Of a stretch of DNA of 64,000 nt, positions 46,814 to 58,170 are shown piece by piece. The number at the start of each line of letters is the position of its first letter. Positions within the stretch are counted from its first letter, which is position 1. The notes beneath the pieces are model-generated. The model had not been told where the DNA came from, ran no database searches, and saw only the letters and a list, made by a program, of their open reading frames with translations. Location: the NCBI GenBank assembly GCA_013368315.1, contig JAACJM010000277.1, positions 41,668 to 105,667 on the forward strand, read 5' to 3'. The translations under genes were made by a program, and so were the position numbers. The stretch is from Tetrapyrgos nigripes (lineage: Eukaryota; Basidiomycota; Agaricomycetes; Agaricales; Campanellaceae).

Positions 46814-49027
46814 ATGTCCCTATCAGCCACTGCGACATTCCTACCACCCGGGACGATGCCCTTGCCTGGAGAAGCTATCCTCAATGGCCCAGTGCCGCTG
46901 CCTGGGCTTCATCTCCCAGCGTTCGACAACACCTTGGGGGCTCTATTTATTGGCTGCGTTCTCTCTACACTGTGCGTTAAAGGGGCTATTCGAACCATGA
47001 CCTTGCGCTCATCAAGTCCATTTCCATTGGCAGCCTTTATGGTGCTAGCTGCCTGCAAATGTTCTTATATTGGACCTCCCAACGGGCTCAGAAGGATAGT
47101 AAATGGCTCAAGGTATTCGTGATCAGTGTCTTGTAAGCTGTCTACCGATTTTTTTCACATTAATGCTCCTACTGATCCTATCCCCCAGTGTAAGTTATCC
47201 TGTACTACCGATGACGGCATGATATCGCTCTGGCATGTTCCGACGTTTGTCTTTCTCTAGCTGGTGGATTCAACGCATCAAGCGATGATGACTGCGGGAA
47301 TCTACCGCTACTTGATTACGGATTACTTGAATCCACTTGCCTTGATATCTGGAGGGCCTGGTAGCGGGGACGTGTATGTGATCATTCATTGCGCCTACAC
47401 TGTTGCTCACTCATGAACTTCGCTGATCTTACAGCTTCACCCTTGTGAGTTGACGCCATTTAACTACCAATTTCTCGAAGTTCAAGTTTCCGCCATAGGC
47501 TCAGTCAATCAGCGCTTTGTGCACGGTCCTAATGATTCAACTGTGAGGCTTTGCCCGTATCCTCGAATCATTTTACGCGCTCACGATTTTGTATGGACTT
47601 TCAGGTTCCTTTCCTGGCGTATTTGGGCCCTTTCGGGCTTCGTGTTGAATAAAATTAGCAGAGGATTCCTTGTTTCACTTACCGTTCGTGTACCCATTGT
47701 TGATATCACTCTTCCTAACATGGAATGTAAACTCTAGATCATTCTAGCGTTATTCAGCTTTGGTGAGAGTCTGCTTTTTCTAATTTGCCATGAGTATATG
47801 CCAGTCTGATACAGTTCTGCCGAGTCCAGGTGGCTCTGTTTGTGAGTTGCCTATCAGCCACACTTCCAAAGACCACTGATAACTGTCTTTCCCGCCCAGA
47901 TTTGGCCATTTCTGGATACAGTCATCACCTGGATACTGGGAACGCGCCTGGTTATATCGTAAGTTGGGAGCAATCTCATTGAACACCGCTACTTTTGAAC
48001 TTATCAATTTCGAAAGCTCGGGTACAAGCTATCAGCATCGAGTAGGATAGCATATGATGTCTTTGTGACCGGAGCAATAGGTATGGGCTTTAAATTTGAA
48101 TATCCTTGTCAGTGTTGATATTTTCATAGTCCTTAGTCTTCATCATTCCAGATCAGGCGTCAAGAGGTGAGTCCTTATCCAGGACGGGCTGCCAGTTCCG
48201 AAACAATCCCTTCTGCAGGAGTGATCACCTCATTACCAAGTTTATCTTGTTCACGGTCAATACCAACCTCCTCACCACGTATGTGCACCTCAACGTCAAG
48301 TCGCCTTCAATGCTCATTTGTTATTTTTATTTCGAACTTAAATTCAGGCTACTCTCCGTTTCTGAGCTAGTGACAGTAAGTTGTCTTTTTCTTATTTCCA
48401 CGGAACTGACTGACTGATCTTTACTGCCCTGCGCCTGGCATGTAGTTCCTGGCCCTACCCAAATCTGCAGTATATGGTGGCTTAGGCTTCATGTCTCCCA
48501 AGAGTAAGTCCCTTTTTATGACTTTATATCAGGCTTTTCCATGACTTGCCTTACTTATACAGCGTATATAAACACTTTCCTGGCGACGTGAGTCATTTGG
48601 CAGCTTTCTATGTTCTCTCACTTGAATTCCACCTCAACAGTCTCAACGCTCGCGAATATTTTCGTGGCAGGCATCTCGTAGTCTCCAGTTCAGAACTTGT
48701 ATCCACTGAGAGCGGTTCTCGTCACAAGAACAACGCTAGCTTGGCTGGTATGAAATTTGCACCCTTCCGTTTATCTTCTTCTGGAGGCCTAGGTTCGCGA
48801 GGACAGAGTACTGTGAGTATGCATACACCGCAGTCCATTATATGACTGATGATTCATGGATTTCTTAGAGTGTCACGGATGATTCCTCGCTTAAAGTCGG
48901 TACTGGTCCGGAGAGGCATTACGAACTGTCGACAATGAATCAGGCCCCAACCACTGACCAGTCCTCCGCTGCAGATCTGGCGGTGATTGTCGACATCCGC
49001 CGTTCGATCCATGGAGACGGGATTTAG
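46814..49027 (+). CDS. DUF6534-type multi-pass membrane protein
   Basis: A member of the large agaricomycete family of seven-helix membrane proteins labelled DUF6534; function unknown. Start at 46814 (MSLSATATFLPPGTMPLPG). The first helix carries NTLGALFIGCVLSTL, joined across a 61-nt intron (to about 47030) to LYGASCLQMFLYWTSQ and WLKVFVISVL. Later exons give DSTHQAMMTAGIYRYLITDY, NPLALIS, SVNQRF, WRIWALSGF, SRIAYDVFVTGAI, a TTLLSVSELV segment, FLALPKSAVYGGLGF, VYINTFLAT joined to LNAREYFRGR, and a hydrophilic Ser-rich cytosolic tail ending at 49027. LNAR(E) after the last helix and LYG...Q...Y in the first are family marks. At least ten short introns; several boundaries are approximate. No clear disabling change. 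Confidence 0.75.
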
Positions 49028-50152
49028 TAATATGTGGGGTAGATTCAAAGTCTGTACAGACGTAGTCTACATTGGAGCTCTTTGCAGACTTGACCTTCCT
49101 AATCAGTGACTACCACCAAAGTTGAGCTGAATCATTGTGCTGACTTGGACTTGAATCGGGGGCTGCTGAGATCATAAGTATTCATTAAGGGGGATAGAAA
49201 CATGAGTTGAGATTGGCTCACCGATGGTCAATGGAGAAGATCTGCAGTTGGGAAAACATCTCAGTTGACTGACGTCCTTGAATATATTGACAGGTCCGGT
49301 AAAACTTGAGCTTAGATCACGGAGGTGTCGATCCAGGAAGATATACACCGATTGTCATTGAAACTTTTGATCATCACAGTGCAATGTTGGGAAATCTTTC
49401 AAGATCATGATGTACTCGACATAGAAGCAGTCTGAGCCGAACAGCGCTCAGGCTTCAAAACGTTCAGCTGTCTATGAACATCACGATGCGCTCATACCGT
49501 GATAGCTACTTTGCTTTTCCTGAGTCTGAGTTTGTTATAAGGCCTTTATGTCGGTTCAAACAAACCTCATATGATAGCTTATGTGACAAAGCTGAGACAC
49601 ATATATAGCACACTGACAGATATTTTAAGGGACTGACAAAAGCATGTCATTCCAACAGCCACTAGTCTGCACCTCACAGTCATTTCCACAGTAGTTCAGC
49701 AAACGCCCCAGAATGCAATCCTCCTTTCTAACAACTTCTGATATATCACTGTCATTCAAGATTCTATATGGAAATTTGCAATCGAGGGGTCATTCTTTGG
49801 TAGGTCCTTGGAATTGTCTCTATACTTGTTATTGTAACATTGATATCTAGGCATTGAACTTTTGCTCACCACTTTCAGGAAGACTGTTTCCAGAGGGATT
49901 CTTCTTTTCTGCATTACTCAATCTTTAAGTGAGAAGTCGCTTTTCACACATGAGTTCTGTTGAGCTGACCTTTCTGGGTTAGGCTGCAGTATATATGATA
50001 TAATCATCACCATCCAAAGAGTGCTTGCAGACTTTGTATGTTTTTTGCTTTGTATTTTGCTTCAAAAGATATCTCGTTGCTGAAATGTTACCGGTTTACG
50101 AGGAGAAGCCCAATAAATTCTATGTTTTTCTTGGTATAATAATCTAGTCTTT
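49028..50152. other. No gene seen
   Basis: Intergenic sequence between the DUF6534-type gene and the minus-strand membrane protein gene. No motif, repeat or RNA gene noticed. Confidence 0.5.
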
Positions 50153-52000
50153 CTACAGCACAGAATCATTGCTCAGAACAGGAAAAGGTTCGGCCCTCGC
50201 CGCTCGCGGCCATACCCCATAGTCATGTATTGAGTATTCAGAATACGGCGAATATAATGCGGTGTGCGTAACGGAAACCTCGCAAATGTTGCTCAAGATT
50301 CCACTCCCAAATCCATTCCCAGCGTCGTGACTGCCCGACTCAGTTCTCATGACTAGGCTCTGCGTACCTGTACACGTTGGGCCAAGGCTGGAAAGAAAGT
50401 AGAACTTGTCAGCGAGCGCCCAGAAGAAAGAATATATATAGAAAACAGAGGCATCGAAAAGCAGATAAGGCGACATTGAGGAAGGGCGTAGACGAAATGT
50501 AGAGGAGACAGAAGAAGGCTGATGAAACGGTGCCAATGACAACGTACCTTGCTAACAACTAAGAAATCTTGGCTCAAACAGACCTATCCCTCGGCAAGTT
50601 TCAACGATGTTGATGGCCAACGCAACATGCGAAGAGGGACAGGGCGTCTACATGTTGACCACTTGTCAAACCAGAGGGCAGTTTCTGTCCTATGTTACGC
50701 GTATCTAGAAAGCAAATTGGTCAGTCGTCAAAAGCATCAGGATGAAAGGATGGAAAGAATGAAAAAAAGGATAAGAAAACTCACCACACCACCAGCGCCT
50801 CAGCTTCATCCATTGCCCAATCCCCGCTCTACCCACGCTCATCAATCCATTGCTCTGCATAAGACACTAGCTGGAAGCAGCCTGCTTCCAGTAATGGCAG
50901 AATGGCCACGGCGACACAGGACCGAACCCGCAAAGAATGCCCTAAACTCTGGCGACGCGATGAGGATACGAGTTGAGGTATGAGGGTAAGAGGTATTGAC
51001 AAGGCGAGGTGTCTATTCCACCCCCAAATCTTCATAGGTCATTCTCATTTCCAACGCAACCCCGTCCCTCCCTTACAACTTCAGCTTGCCTCGACACAGC
51101 AAGCAAGTCACGCTCCCACCAAGAAACCGAACCAAACACCGCAACGCACATCACTCAGGCTACAACTCCCGTCCCGAAATTGAGCGTAAAGGGGCAGGCA
51201 GGTAGATAGGGGCTCCTGTGATATCAATTTGACCAGCAGTTAGTTTGTCGAGACTGACGGGATGAGGAGAGGCGAGGAGGAACTGTGTGGGCTTGACACG
51301 GGTGATCAAGACCTATTAGAGACGCATGTTAAATGACAGGAAAAGCAATTGAGTGACTGGATAAGGCGCACCTATGCCCATTAGAAGTGCTAGCATGGAA
51401 TATTTGGCAATAATGGGAAGAGAAAGAGTAGGTAAAGATAGCCTGACGTATATGAGACATTGAGTTCATGTTGACCAAGAGATGGATGAGGCAACGATCA
51501 CTCACCAGCTTGGACTACGTTTAGGATGATAGATGACCACCACAGGTGGACGATATTGGCAAAGGATGACTAAAGGGTACGTTGAGGGCCGTGTAGAAAA
51601 GCATGCAGAAGAACGTACGTTGGCGTTGTTGGGATCCATAAGGTTTTTGACCCTTTGGTATCCGTCGTTGTACACTTCCGCCCCTAGCCCGAATAATACA
51701 CTCCTCCTCCTCCGCCTCAAGTTTTCTTCATCCGTCGTCTTCCCAGCGCCCTCGGTATATGACACCCCTCTAGACCTGCCCTGAATCACGAAAAAAGAAA
51801 AGAAAATGTCCATGACACCTGATGACAGTAATTGGAATGTGGTTACGGGTAGCAATGGCGAGTTTGGCGACGGCGACGAGGACGAGGGCGAGGAAAGCCC
51901 AGAGTATAGAGAAGAGCCTAGTTTATGTTGCCATGATCGAATATAACAAAGGTCTTGGAGAAGAAAACCTCAGTGCAGTGTTGCTATGGGCAGAACTACT
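50153..52000 (-). CDS. Putative membrane protein, unidentified, multi-exon
   Basis: Minus-strand segments of protein-like sequence follow one another. Near 51925-51830 is a hydrophobic helix (FSILWAFLALVLVAVAKLA). After an intron (acceptor near 51777) come EGAGKTTDEENLRRRRR and FGLGAEVYNDGYQRVKN with DPNNAN. Then about 51315-51180 gives VLITRVKPTQFLLASPHPVS and AGQIDITGAPIYLPALYAQ. Finally, about 50390-50153 reads SLVMRTESGSHDAGNGFGSG and YSEYSIHDYGVWPRAA with a stop at about 50153. Exon joints in the middle cannot be fixed by eye. I do not recognise the family. The copia element starts 270 bp beyond the likely 5' end, so the promoter may be affected. Confidence 0.4.
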
Positions 52001-52268
52001 GGAAAACGCGCATGGTTGGTGCGTCTGTGTCGATGGTGGCCGTGAAACCTCCTGGAGTCTGAGTTGACGCGTTGACGCGTCAGTGCTTTGTATTGGTAAA
52101 GCTTGAGCGCTTGAGCGCTCGAGCGCCAGTCGGAGGCTGTGTTCGGGGTGTGGCGCTGCTTGATGATCATTGTCTTGAATCTTGATGACCTTTTTACGAC
52201 TCGTCGAATTGTTTTAGATATTGCTTTGGTTCATTTGCATCTTTCGTTGCTCTCGCTGTTCTCCGGTG

Positions 52269-52637
52269 TGTTAAGCAGGCATGGTACAGCTTGTACACTA
52301 CTAAACGCAGTGGCAACTACGCTACTTACCTGGGGATAAGAGTTAGCTTGTTAGGCTTGTTAGAGGCTTGTAGAGCAATGTGGGTTAAGTGTAAAACTTG
52401 TTATTTGGGGGACTATCTACAAGTCCTTATATACCTTTTAGGAGGTACAAATACATGTAAACTAATACTAGTGTAACAATAAGATTCTATTGTACTGGAT
52501 AGAACAATGCTGGTTTCGTACACTATTGTAGTACTACACTTTTATTGTCTATATAATCTTATTGTTCTATATATAACTACTACTATTGTTCTACATAGAA
52601 TACGTTGATGGCTGCAACTGAATGCGCCAATTCAACA
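52269..52637 (-). repeat. 3' LTR of the copia element
   Basis: 369 bp, TG...CA ends, nearly identical to 59248-59616. Because the element is on the minus strand, this is the downstream LTR. Confidence 0.95.
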
Positions 52638-52652
52638 CTCCCCCTTGCTAAG
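52638..52652 (-). other. Polypurine tract
   Basis: Read on the minus strand, AGCAAGGGGGAG abuts the 3' LTR. This is the expected site of plus-strand DNA priming. Confidence 0.75.
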
Positions 52653-52743
52653 CAGCACGGTAGTGTGCGTAAGCATAGGTAGGCGCTGTAAGCTGCCATG
52701 GAAGGAAGGGATCCAGTGCCTCGACGTTTTCGATACGATTTCT

Positions 52744-55700
52744 TCAATTATAAAACTGAAGTCCTAATTGTTTCCTGAACTTCTCAAACTTTACTCGATC
52801 AAGAGCTTTAGTGAGTAGATCTGCAGGGTTATTATTTCCTTCAATGAAGAATAACTTGACTGTCTTGTCGATGACTTTTTCTCGAACAAAATGATATCGA
52901 ATATCAATGTGCTTCGTTCGCTTATCCGTGACAGGGTTTGATGCAATAAAAATTGATCCTTGGTTGTCACCGTAAATTGGAATAGCGTGAAGAGGATATT
53001 CAATTTCACTGAGAAGAGTCTTGAACCAACAGACTTGTCGACTGCAGTCACTAAGTGCCATATATTCAGCTTCAGTCGAAGATAGAGCAACTGTCTTTTG
53101 TTGTCTCGACGTCCAGCTAAATGGTGCTTGGGCTAATTGTAGAAAGAAGCCAGTTTGAGATTTGCGAGTTCCAGGATCTGATCCCCAATCAGAGTCTGTA
53201 TAGGCTGATAAGCCTTCTCCCCCTCGACCGTTGTACACAAGGGCATATTTCCTAGTGCCAACGAGATAACGGCAAATGTCTTTTGCCTTATTGTAGTGTT
53301 CTTGTGAGGGGTTTGCAGCAAATTGCGCAAGTTTTGTGACAGCAAAGGAAATGTCAGGACGTGTTCCTAACATTAAGTAGAGTAAGGATCCGATTATCTC
53401 CTGATAACTTTGACGAAGAGTATAATTGACAGGAGTGTCATTTGGAAGAGGAAGAGGGTGATAATTGCCAGGTAATGGAGTAGCAGAAGCTTTCGCGTTT
53501 TGCATTCCATAAGTCTCTAGGATTTTATCCAGATAAGCGCACTGGTCTAAAGAGATCTTGCTGCCTTTCCTGGTAATCCTCATCCTAAGGAATTCTTTGG
53601 CATCGCCTAGATCCCTACATTCCCATCTCTTCATAAAGTCTCCTTTGAGTCGTAAGACTAGGGTTTTGTTTGCTCCACAGAATAGAGCGTCATCCACATA
53701 AACTACGGCAATGACGATAGAATTTTCAATAAGATTATTGTTGGCGTCATAGCGTTTGTGAATGAAGATTCCGGCGTCGGAAATGATTCGTTTAAAACCG
53801 AGTTCCGCCATGGACTTATCAAGACTTTTCCACCACGCAAGTCCTGCTTGTTTGAGTCCGTAAAGAGCACGAAGAAGCCGGACGACTTTATGCTCTTGTC
53901 CTTTTACTTTAAAGGCTTCCGGTTGTTCCATATAGATTTCTTCATCGAGTAAGCCATATAAGTAGGCTGATCGGACATCGACACCGGACACGTGCCAGCC
54001 CTTAAGTGCAGCTAAAGCGAAGATTAAGCGCACAGTCTCGAATCGAACAACAGGTGAATATATTTGATCAAAGTCTATGCCTTCGACCTGTGAAAAACCT
54101 TTTGCAACGAGTCTTGCCTTTTTACGACCATCAGTTTTGATGTCGAAGACCCATCGGTTTTTAATAACTTTCCTATCTTTAGGTCTTTTGACCAATTCAT
54201 AGGTGTCGCGCTTGCGAAGAGCCTCTAGTTCTTTGCGGCAAGCGACTTTCCATTCCTCTTGCTCAGCTATAGGTAAGCGAGCAATATCTTTGAATGTCCA
54301 TTCGCGAATATTACGAACATTCGGTTGATTCCCATCATTCTTCGAAGTAACTTTCTGAATAAGCAAGTGGGAATCGATTTCTCCAGGAGCAATTGCCTGC
54401 ATAAGCAAGAAATTTATAGATACTCCCCCTTCACGGCATGGTTCTGCCATTTCTTCTGATTCAGGGCGTGCAGAGTCATCACTCTCGGCTTGCTGCTCCC
54501 CCTGGGGTGCGCTTCCGGATGCAGAACTAGGTCCGGGAACCTGTTGCTCTGCAGCTTGCTGACGTCGGTTTTCTCTCCGAGCGTCTCTCTCTGCTTTAGC
54601 TTTTGCTTCCGCTCTTTTATCAGCCGCGATTTGAGGTTCAAGATCGCGTTCAACTTCTACAGGGTGTTTATCCCCGTATCGTTTAGGTACAGTACCAGTG
54701 CGCTCGCTTCGACGCGTTGGTTCTGTTGGTGGCCGTCTTTGTCTAGGAGCTCTGGGCTTTCGAGGTGCTTGAGGAGGTGGTGTCTCCACTGGCGGCGGTG
54801 TTACCGTTCTTCTAGGCTCAGAGTCACTATCCGGGGACGAAGGCGGTGGATCCTGTTCAGGTTCGTCGTCACGAGGCTGATCAGGTCTCCTTGTTGAAGG
54901 GATGCGAGGAGGACGATGATGAAAATCTTCATCATCATCGTCAGGGATTGGTTGTAGTGGAGGAGTGTCATCGTCTTGCGATGACTCGATAGGTAGTTGT
55001 TTTGAATTACGAGATTGAGTTTTACATCGAGGAAAGAAGTCTTCCTCAAACACGGCTTGCGGGGATGTAAATTCCGCATTGTTTGTACGCATGAAAAGAT
55101 TTCCACATTGTCCTGGTGCTACACCAAGATACGTCATGAGTTCTGACTTGGAAGCGAGTTTGTTCTTTCGAGTTTCCTCGGGTTTAAAGACATAAGCTCC
55201 GCAGCCAAAAACTCGTAAATGATCGATACGCGGTTTTTCCTTTTCAAGCATTTCAAATGGAGTTATCCATTTGTGTCGTCGTAAGGGAGTACGTCGATAG
55301 ACATACAATCCATGACGGACAGCATATTCCCACCAAGATTCAGGTAGACATGCTAACTTCATCATTGCCAGTGCCTTATCCATTAGAGTGCGTATAAAGC
55401 GTTCAGCTCGACCATTCTGTTGATGAATGTATGGTGCACTATTAAGGATTTTAACACCCTTTTCAAGTAACATTTCTCGATAGGTGCCTTTGATGAATTC
55501 ACCACCCATATCGGACATCCACTGTTCGACTTTCGTCTTATATTGAGTTTCTACCATCGCAAGGAACTGGCGAGTGGCAGTCAGTGGTTGTTTTTTGTCT
55601 TTAAGAAAACGTATCCAAGCATCTGAAGTGTAATCATCAAAGAAGACGATTATATACTTGTACTTGTGGTAGGATATCGTGGGGTATTCATGTAAATCCG

Positions 55701-57726
55701 TATGGATAATTTGGAAAGGACGAGTAGCACGTCGTTCGTTAGGAGGGTAAGCCTGTCTGGGAGTTTTGCCTTCAAGACAGCCTTTGCACAAAGGAAGTTC
55801 CTTCGGAATAATGAATTCAGGAGTGCCAAGGGTGTGTTGTCGGACATGTTTTAGAACATCACGAGAGGGATGCCCTATACGACGATGTAAAATCTCGTAG
55901 TTGATTAGATAAATCAAAAGATTGGCTTTAGAAGCGACAATTTTCGATTTGTGTGGAAGATAGTATAGCGTTTCTTCCGGTATACGCTTTGAGAAAGTCA
56001 AGAATGTTGTATTTCTCGAAATGGTGATATGATCGGAGTTACCGCGCATAAACATGTTGTCATTTAAGAATTGACCAACAGATAAGAGTCGTTGATTTAG
56101 ATCGGGAATATAATAGACCGGATATAATTTCATAACTCTTTTACGTTGAGAGATCAGGACTGTTCCAGATGCACGAATCTTCGTGAATCCATTGGCAGTT
56201 TTTACTGGAATTGGTTTTATATAACTCAATTCAACAAAGTCATTGATGTTGAACGTAAAATGCGCTGATGCTCCAGAATCAAGTAACCATCCATCACTGA
56301 AGTGGATTTTGACAGTATCAGATCTCTTTTTTTTACACTTCTGGCATAGTGAGAACAGAGTGCCACAGGCACATAAATATTTATTGTTGCCGCCAGGGCT
56401 AGTGTACAGATCATTATAAATAAAAGGGGTTGTCAAACCCAGAGGAGCGGTATGTAATAAATATATACATGAAGAACCTGCTTCCAAATTACGAGCTGCT
56501 GGGAAAAGCGCATCAGTACTTTTATTTATAAGATCTAAATTGAGATCTGACCTGAGATACCCGTTGTCCAAGCCGGAGGGTTCGGAGTCTAAGGACCATC
56601 CATAATTATTTGCGGCATTGGCGGTAACTACGGGGGTAGAAGGTCGTGGACTTGGAATTCCGTACGATGCAGTGTCCTCTACGGGTGACGTAGGAAGACT
56701 CATCCTGCCGATCGATGACGGAGTTGACATGTACTCGAGGTCGCTGGTTTCGGATAGGCTCGGAGACATGCTCCGGAGTTCTGGCATTGAACTCGGAGTT
56801 GGAGCCCTGGAGGGTAGTTCTATTCCTCCTAGTCCGATTGTTGCGTCTCGCTGCCAGTCGATTAGCTCGTCGTACCTTCCATCCTCGTTTTGGAGATGAG
56901 GAGTCAGCCATTCCCATCCCGTCGAAGTCATGCCAGGTGTTGGGCTTGCAACACGGCTGGATGGCAAGGATTGAGTGGTCATGCCATTGGGAGGTGCAGG
57001 CTGTGAGCCACTTGGCATCTCGCTGCGGACTGCAGCAAGTCGTTGGACAAGAGAAAGAGTGCCACTCGTTCCCGTTGGGGCAACGGTGTTCAGCGCTGCT
57101 CTGAGTGGTTCCCCATAGATGTGTAGGGGATCCTCGGGATTCTGAAACCTTTCCCCAAGGTACATTGCGCATTCCATCATCTCGGCAGCAGGATCCGCAG
57201 CAATCCGGTCGATAAGTGGAACAGGTGTCCGGATGTCCTGAGAAACCTTTGCACCTGACTCCGTCGTTGTGGTACCAAACACACTTCCGAGTTCTGAAGT
57301 GTTCACCAGAGTGTCCTCGTTCCAACTGGCATCTTCTCCTTGAGCGCATGCCATATCGGCATCTGAAACGGTCTGAGTTTCGGGATATTCACCGTTCCAA
57401 CCATTCCAGTTGCCAGTATTACCCCAACCATCAGTAGATGATTGAAGGTTGTCCCAATAGATGCGTTCTGTGAGAGTGCGTTTGGAACGAGGGGCAGGAG
57501 TAAGTGAAGTGAAGGAAGGATCGGAATGAGACATGACAACATCTTCAAGAGTAGCAACAGTCTCACCAGATGGTCTAGCGCCAATATCGCGTGCCAGGTT
57601 GATAGCTCTTTTGGTACCTGTGAAGAAGGCGTCAAAAGGCTTTTCCGTTTCCATGAAGAATGGCTTACGGATGTCAACTGCAGCGGGCGTGTCGACGACG
57701 GTGACTGTGTGCATCATGGGAGACAT
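52744..57726 (-). CDS. Copia pol polyprotein (protease, integrase, RT, RNase H)
   Basis: An uninterrupted frame of 1660 residues from the first ATG (57726) to the stop at 52744. It stays open further upstream to the repeat, reading a Gly/Lys/Arg-rich nucleocapsid-like end of gag. Protease: LLDSGASAHF (about 56280). Integrase: HRRIGHP...CKGC zinc part, then HTDLH, SDMGGEF and NGRAERF supplying D, D and E (about 55890-55400). Acidic/Pro-rich linker (about 55000-54500). RT: ARLVAKGFSQ, GVDVRSAYLYG, YGLKQAG and the active site YVDDAL (about 53690). RNase H: YTDSDWGSD, SSTEAEYMAL, GDNQGS, KHIDIRYHF. Normally made as one Gag-Pol protein; here gag and pol are out of frame because of the repeat at 57881-58170. 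No CCHC knuckle was seen. Confidence 0.95.
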   Translation of the reverse strand: MSPMMHTVTVVDTPAAVDIRKPFFMETEKPFDAFFTGTKRAINLARDIGARPSGETVATLEDVVMSHSDPSFTSLTPAPRSKRTLTERIYWDNLQSSTDGWGNTGNWNGWNGEYPETQTVSDADMACAQGEDASWNEDTLVNTSELGSVFGTTTTESGAKVSQDIRTPVPLIDRIAADPAAEMMECAMYLGERFQNPEDPLHIYGEPLRAALNTVAPTGTSGTLSLVQRLAAVRSEMPSGSQPAPPNGMTTQSLPSSRVASPTPGMTSTGWEWLTPHLQNEDGRYDELIDWQRDATIGLGGIELPSRAPTPSSMPELRSMSPSLSETSDLEYMSTPSSIGRMSLPTSPVEDTASYGIPSPRPSTPVVTANAANNYGWSLDSEPSGLDNGYLRSDLNLDLINKSTDALFPAARNLEAGSSCIYLLHTAPLGLTTPFIYNDLYTSPGGNNKYLCACGTLFSLCQKCKKKRSDTVKIHFSDGWLLDSGASAHFTFNINDFVELSYIKPIPVKTANGFTKIRASGTVLISQRKRVMKLYPVYYIPDLNQRLLSVGQFLNDNMFMRGNSDHITISRNTTFLTFSKRIPEETLYYLPHKSKIVASKANLLIYLINYEILHRRIGHPSRDVLKHVRQHTLGTPEFIIPKELPLCKGCLEGKTPRQAYPPNERRATRPFQIIHTDLHEYPTISYHKYKYIIVFFDDYTSDAWIRFLKDKKQPLTATRQFLAMVETQYKTKVEQWMSDMGGEFIKGTYREMLLEKGVKILNSAPYIHQQNGRAERFIRTLMDKALAMMKLACLPESWWEYAVRHGLYVYRRTPLRRHKWITPFEMLEKEKPRIDHLRVFGCGAYVFKPEETRKNKLASKSELMTYLGVAPGQCGNLFMRTNNAEFTSPQAVFEEDFFPRCKTQSRNSKQLPIESSQDDDTPPLQPIPDDDDEDFHHRPPRIPSTRRPDQPRDDEPEQDPPPSSPDSDSEPRRTVTPPPVETPPPQAPRKPRAPRQRRPPTEPTRRSERTGTVPKRYGDKHPVEVERDLEPQIAADKRAEAKAKAERDARRENRRQQAAEQQVPGPSSASGSAPQGEQQAESDDSARPESEEMAEPCREGGVSINFLLMQAIAPGEIDSHLLIQKVTSKNDGNQPNVRNIREWTFKDIARLPIAEQEEWKVACRKELEALRKRDTYELVKRPKDRKVIKNRWVFDIKTDGRKKARLVAKGFSQVEGIDFDQIYSPVVRFETVRLIFALAALKGWHVSGVDVRSAYLYGLLDEEIYMEQPEAFKVKGQEHKVVRLLRALYGLKQAGLAWWKSLDKSMAELGFKRIISDAGIFIHKRYDANNNLIENSIVIAVVYVDDALFCGANKTLVLRLKGDFMKRWECRDLGDAKEFLRMRITRKGSKISLDQCAYLDKILETYGMQNAKASATPLPGNYHPLPLPNDTPVNYTLRQSYQEIIGSLLYLMLGTRPDISFAVTKLAQFAANPSQEHYNKAKDICRYLVGTRKYALVYNGRGGEGLSAYTDSDWGSDPGTRKSQTGFFLQLAQAPFSWTSRQQKTVALSSTEAEYMALSDCSRQVCWFKTLLSEIEYPLHAIPIYGDNQGSIFIASNPVTDKRTKHIDIRYHFVREKVIDKTVKLFFIEGNNNPADLLTKALDRVKFEKFRKQLGLQFYN

Positions 57727-57880
57727 ATCACCATGAGCGAGATGTGCTTGGCCTTGTCTCTTGGCCTGTTCAGACTTCCCAGCTCGACCTCCTCGGCGGA
57801 AATTAGCTTTTCCCTTGCCTTTTCCCTTGCCCTTTCCCTTGTTATTCCCATTAGAGCCACTGGCTCCGTTAGCGCCGCTG

Positions 57881-58170
57881 CTGCTGCCACTAGGGCGCTG
57901 CTGCTGCCACTAGGGCGCTGCTGCCACTAGGGCGCTGCTGCTGCCACTAGGGCGCTGCTGCTGCCACTAGGGCGCTGCTGCTGCCACTAGGGCGCTGCTG
58001 CTGCCACTAGGGCGCTGCTGCTGCCACTAGGGCGCTGCTGCTGCCACTAGGGCGCTGCTGCTGCCACTAGGGCGCTGCTGCTGCCACTAGGGCGCTGCTG
58101 CTGCCACTAGGGCGCTGCTGCTGCCACTAGGGCGCTGCTGCTGCCACTAGGGCGCTGCTGCTGCTGCTGT
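57881..58170 (-). repeat. 20-bp minisatellite (14 units) between gag and pol
   Basis: CTGCTGCTGCCACTAGGGCG on the plus strand is repeated 14 times without visible substitutions; the third unit is 17 bp because it lacks one CTG. Twenty is not a multiple of three, so each unit shifts the frame. The first unit read from gag gives RPSGSSS, the second ALVAAAA, and the third ends in TAG. The 13 extra units add 257 bp; subtracting them makes the distance between the gag and pol start codons a multiple of three. Confidence 0.95.

Noticed and set aside
56606..57349. 247-residue minus-strand frame within copia
   Set aside because: Alternative frame inside the linker region before the copia protease; low-complexity and overlapped by the pol frame with known domains.
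57881..58170. Programmed frameshift site between gag and pol
   Set aside because: The frame difference is fully explained by the added 20-bp units, and no slippery heptamer was seen. Copia elements usually use a single Gag-Pol frame.
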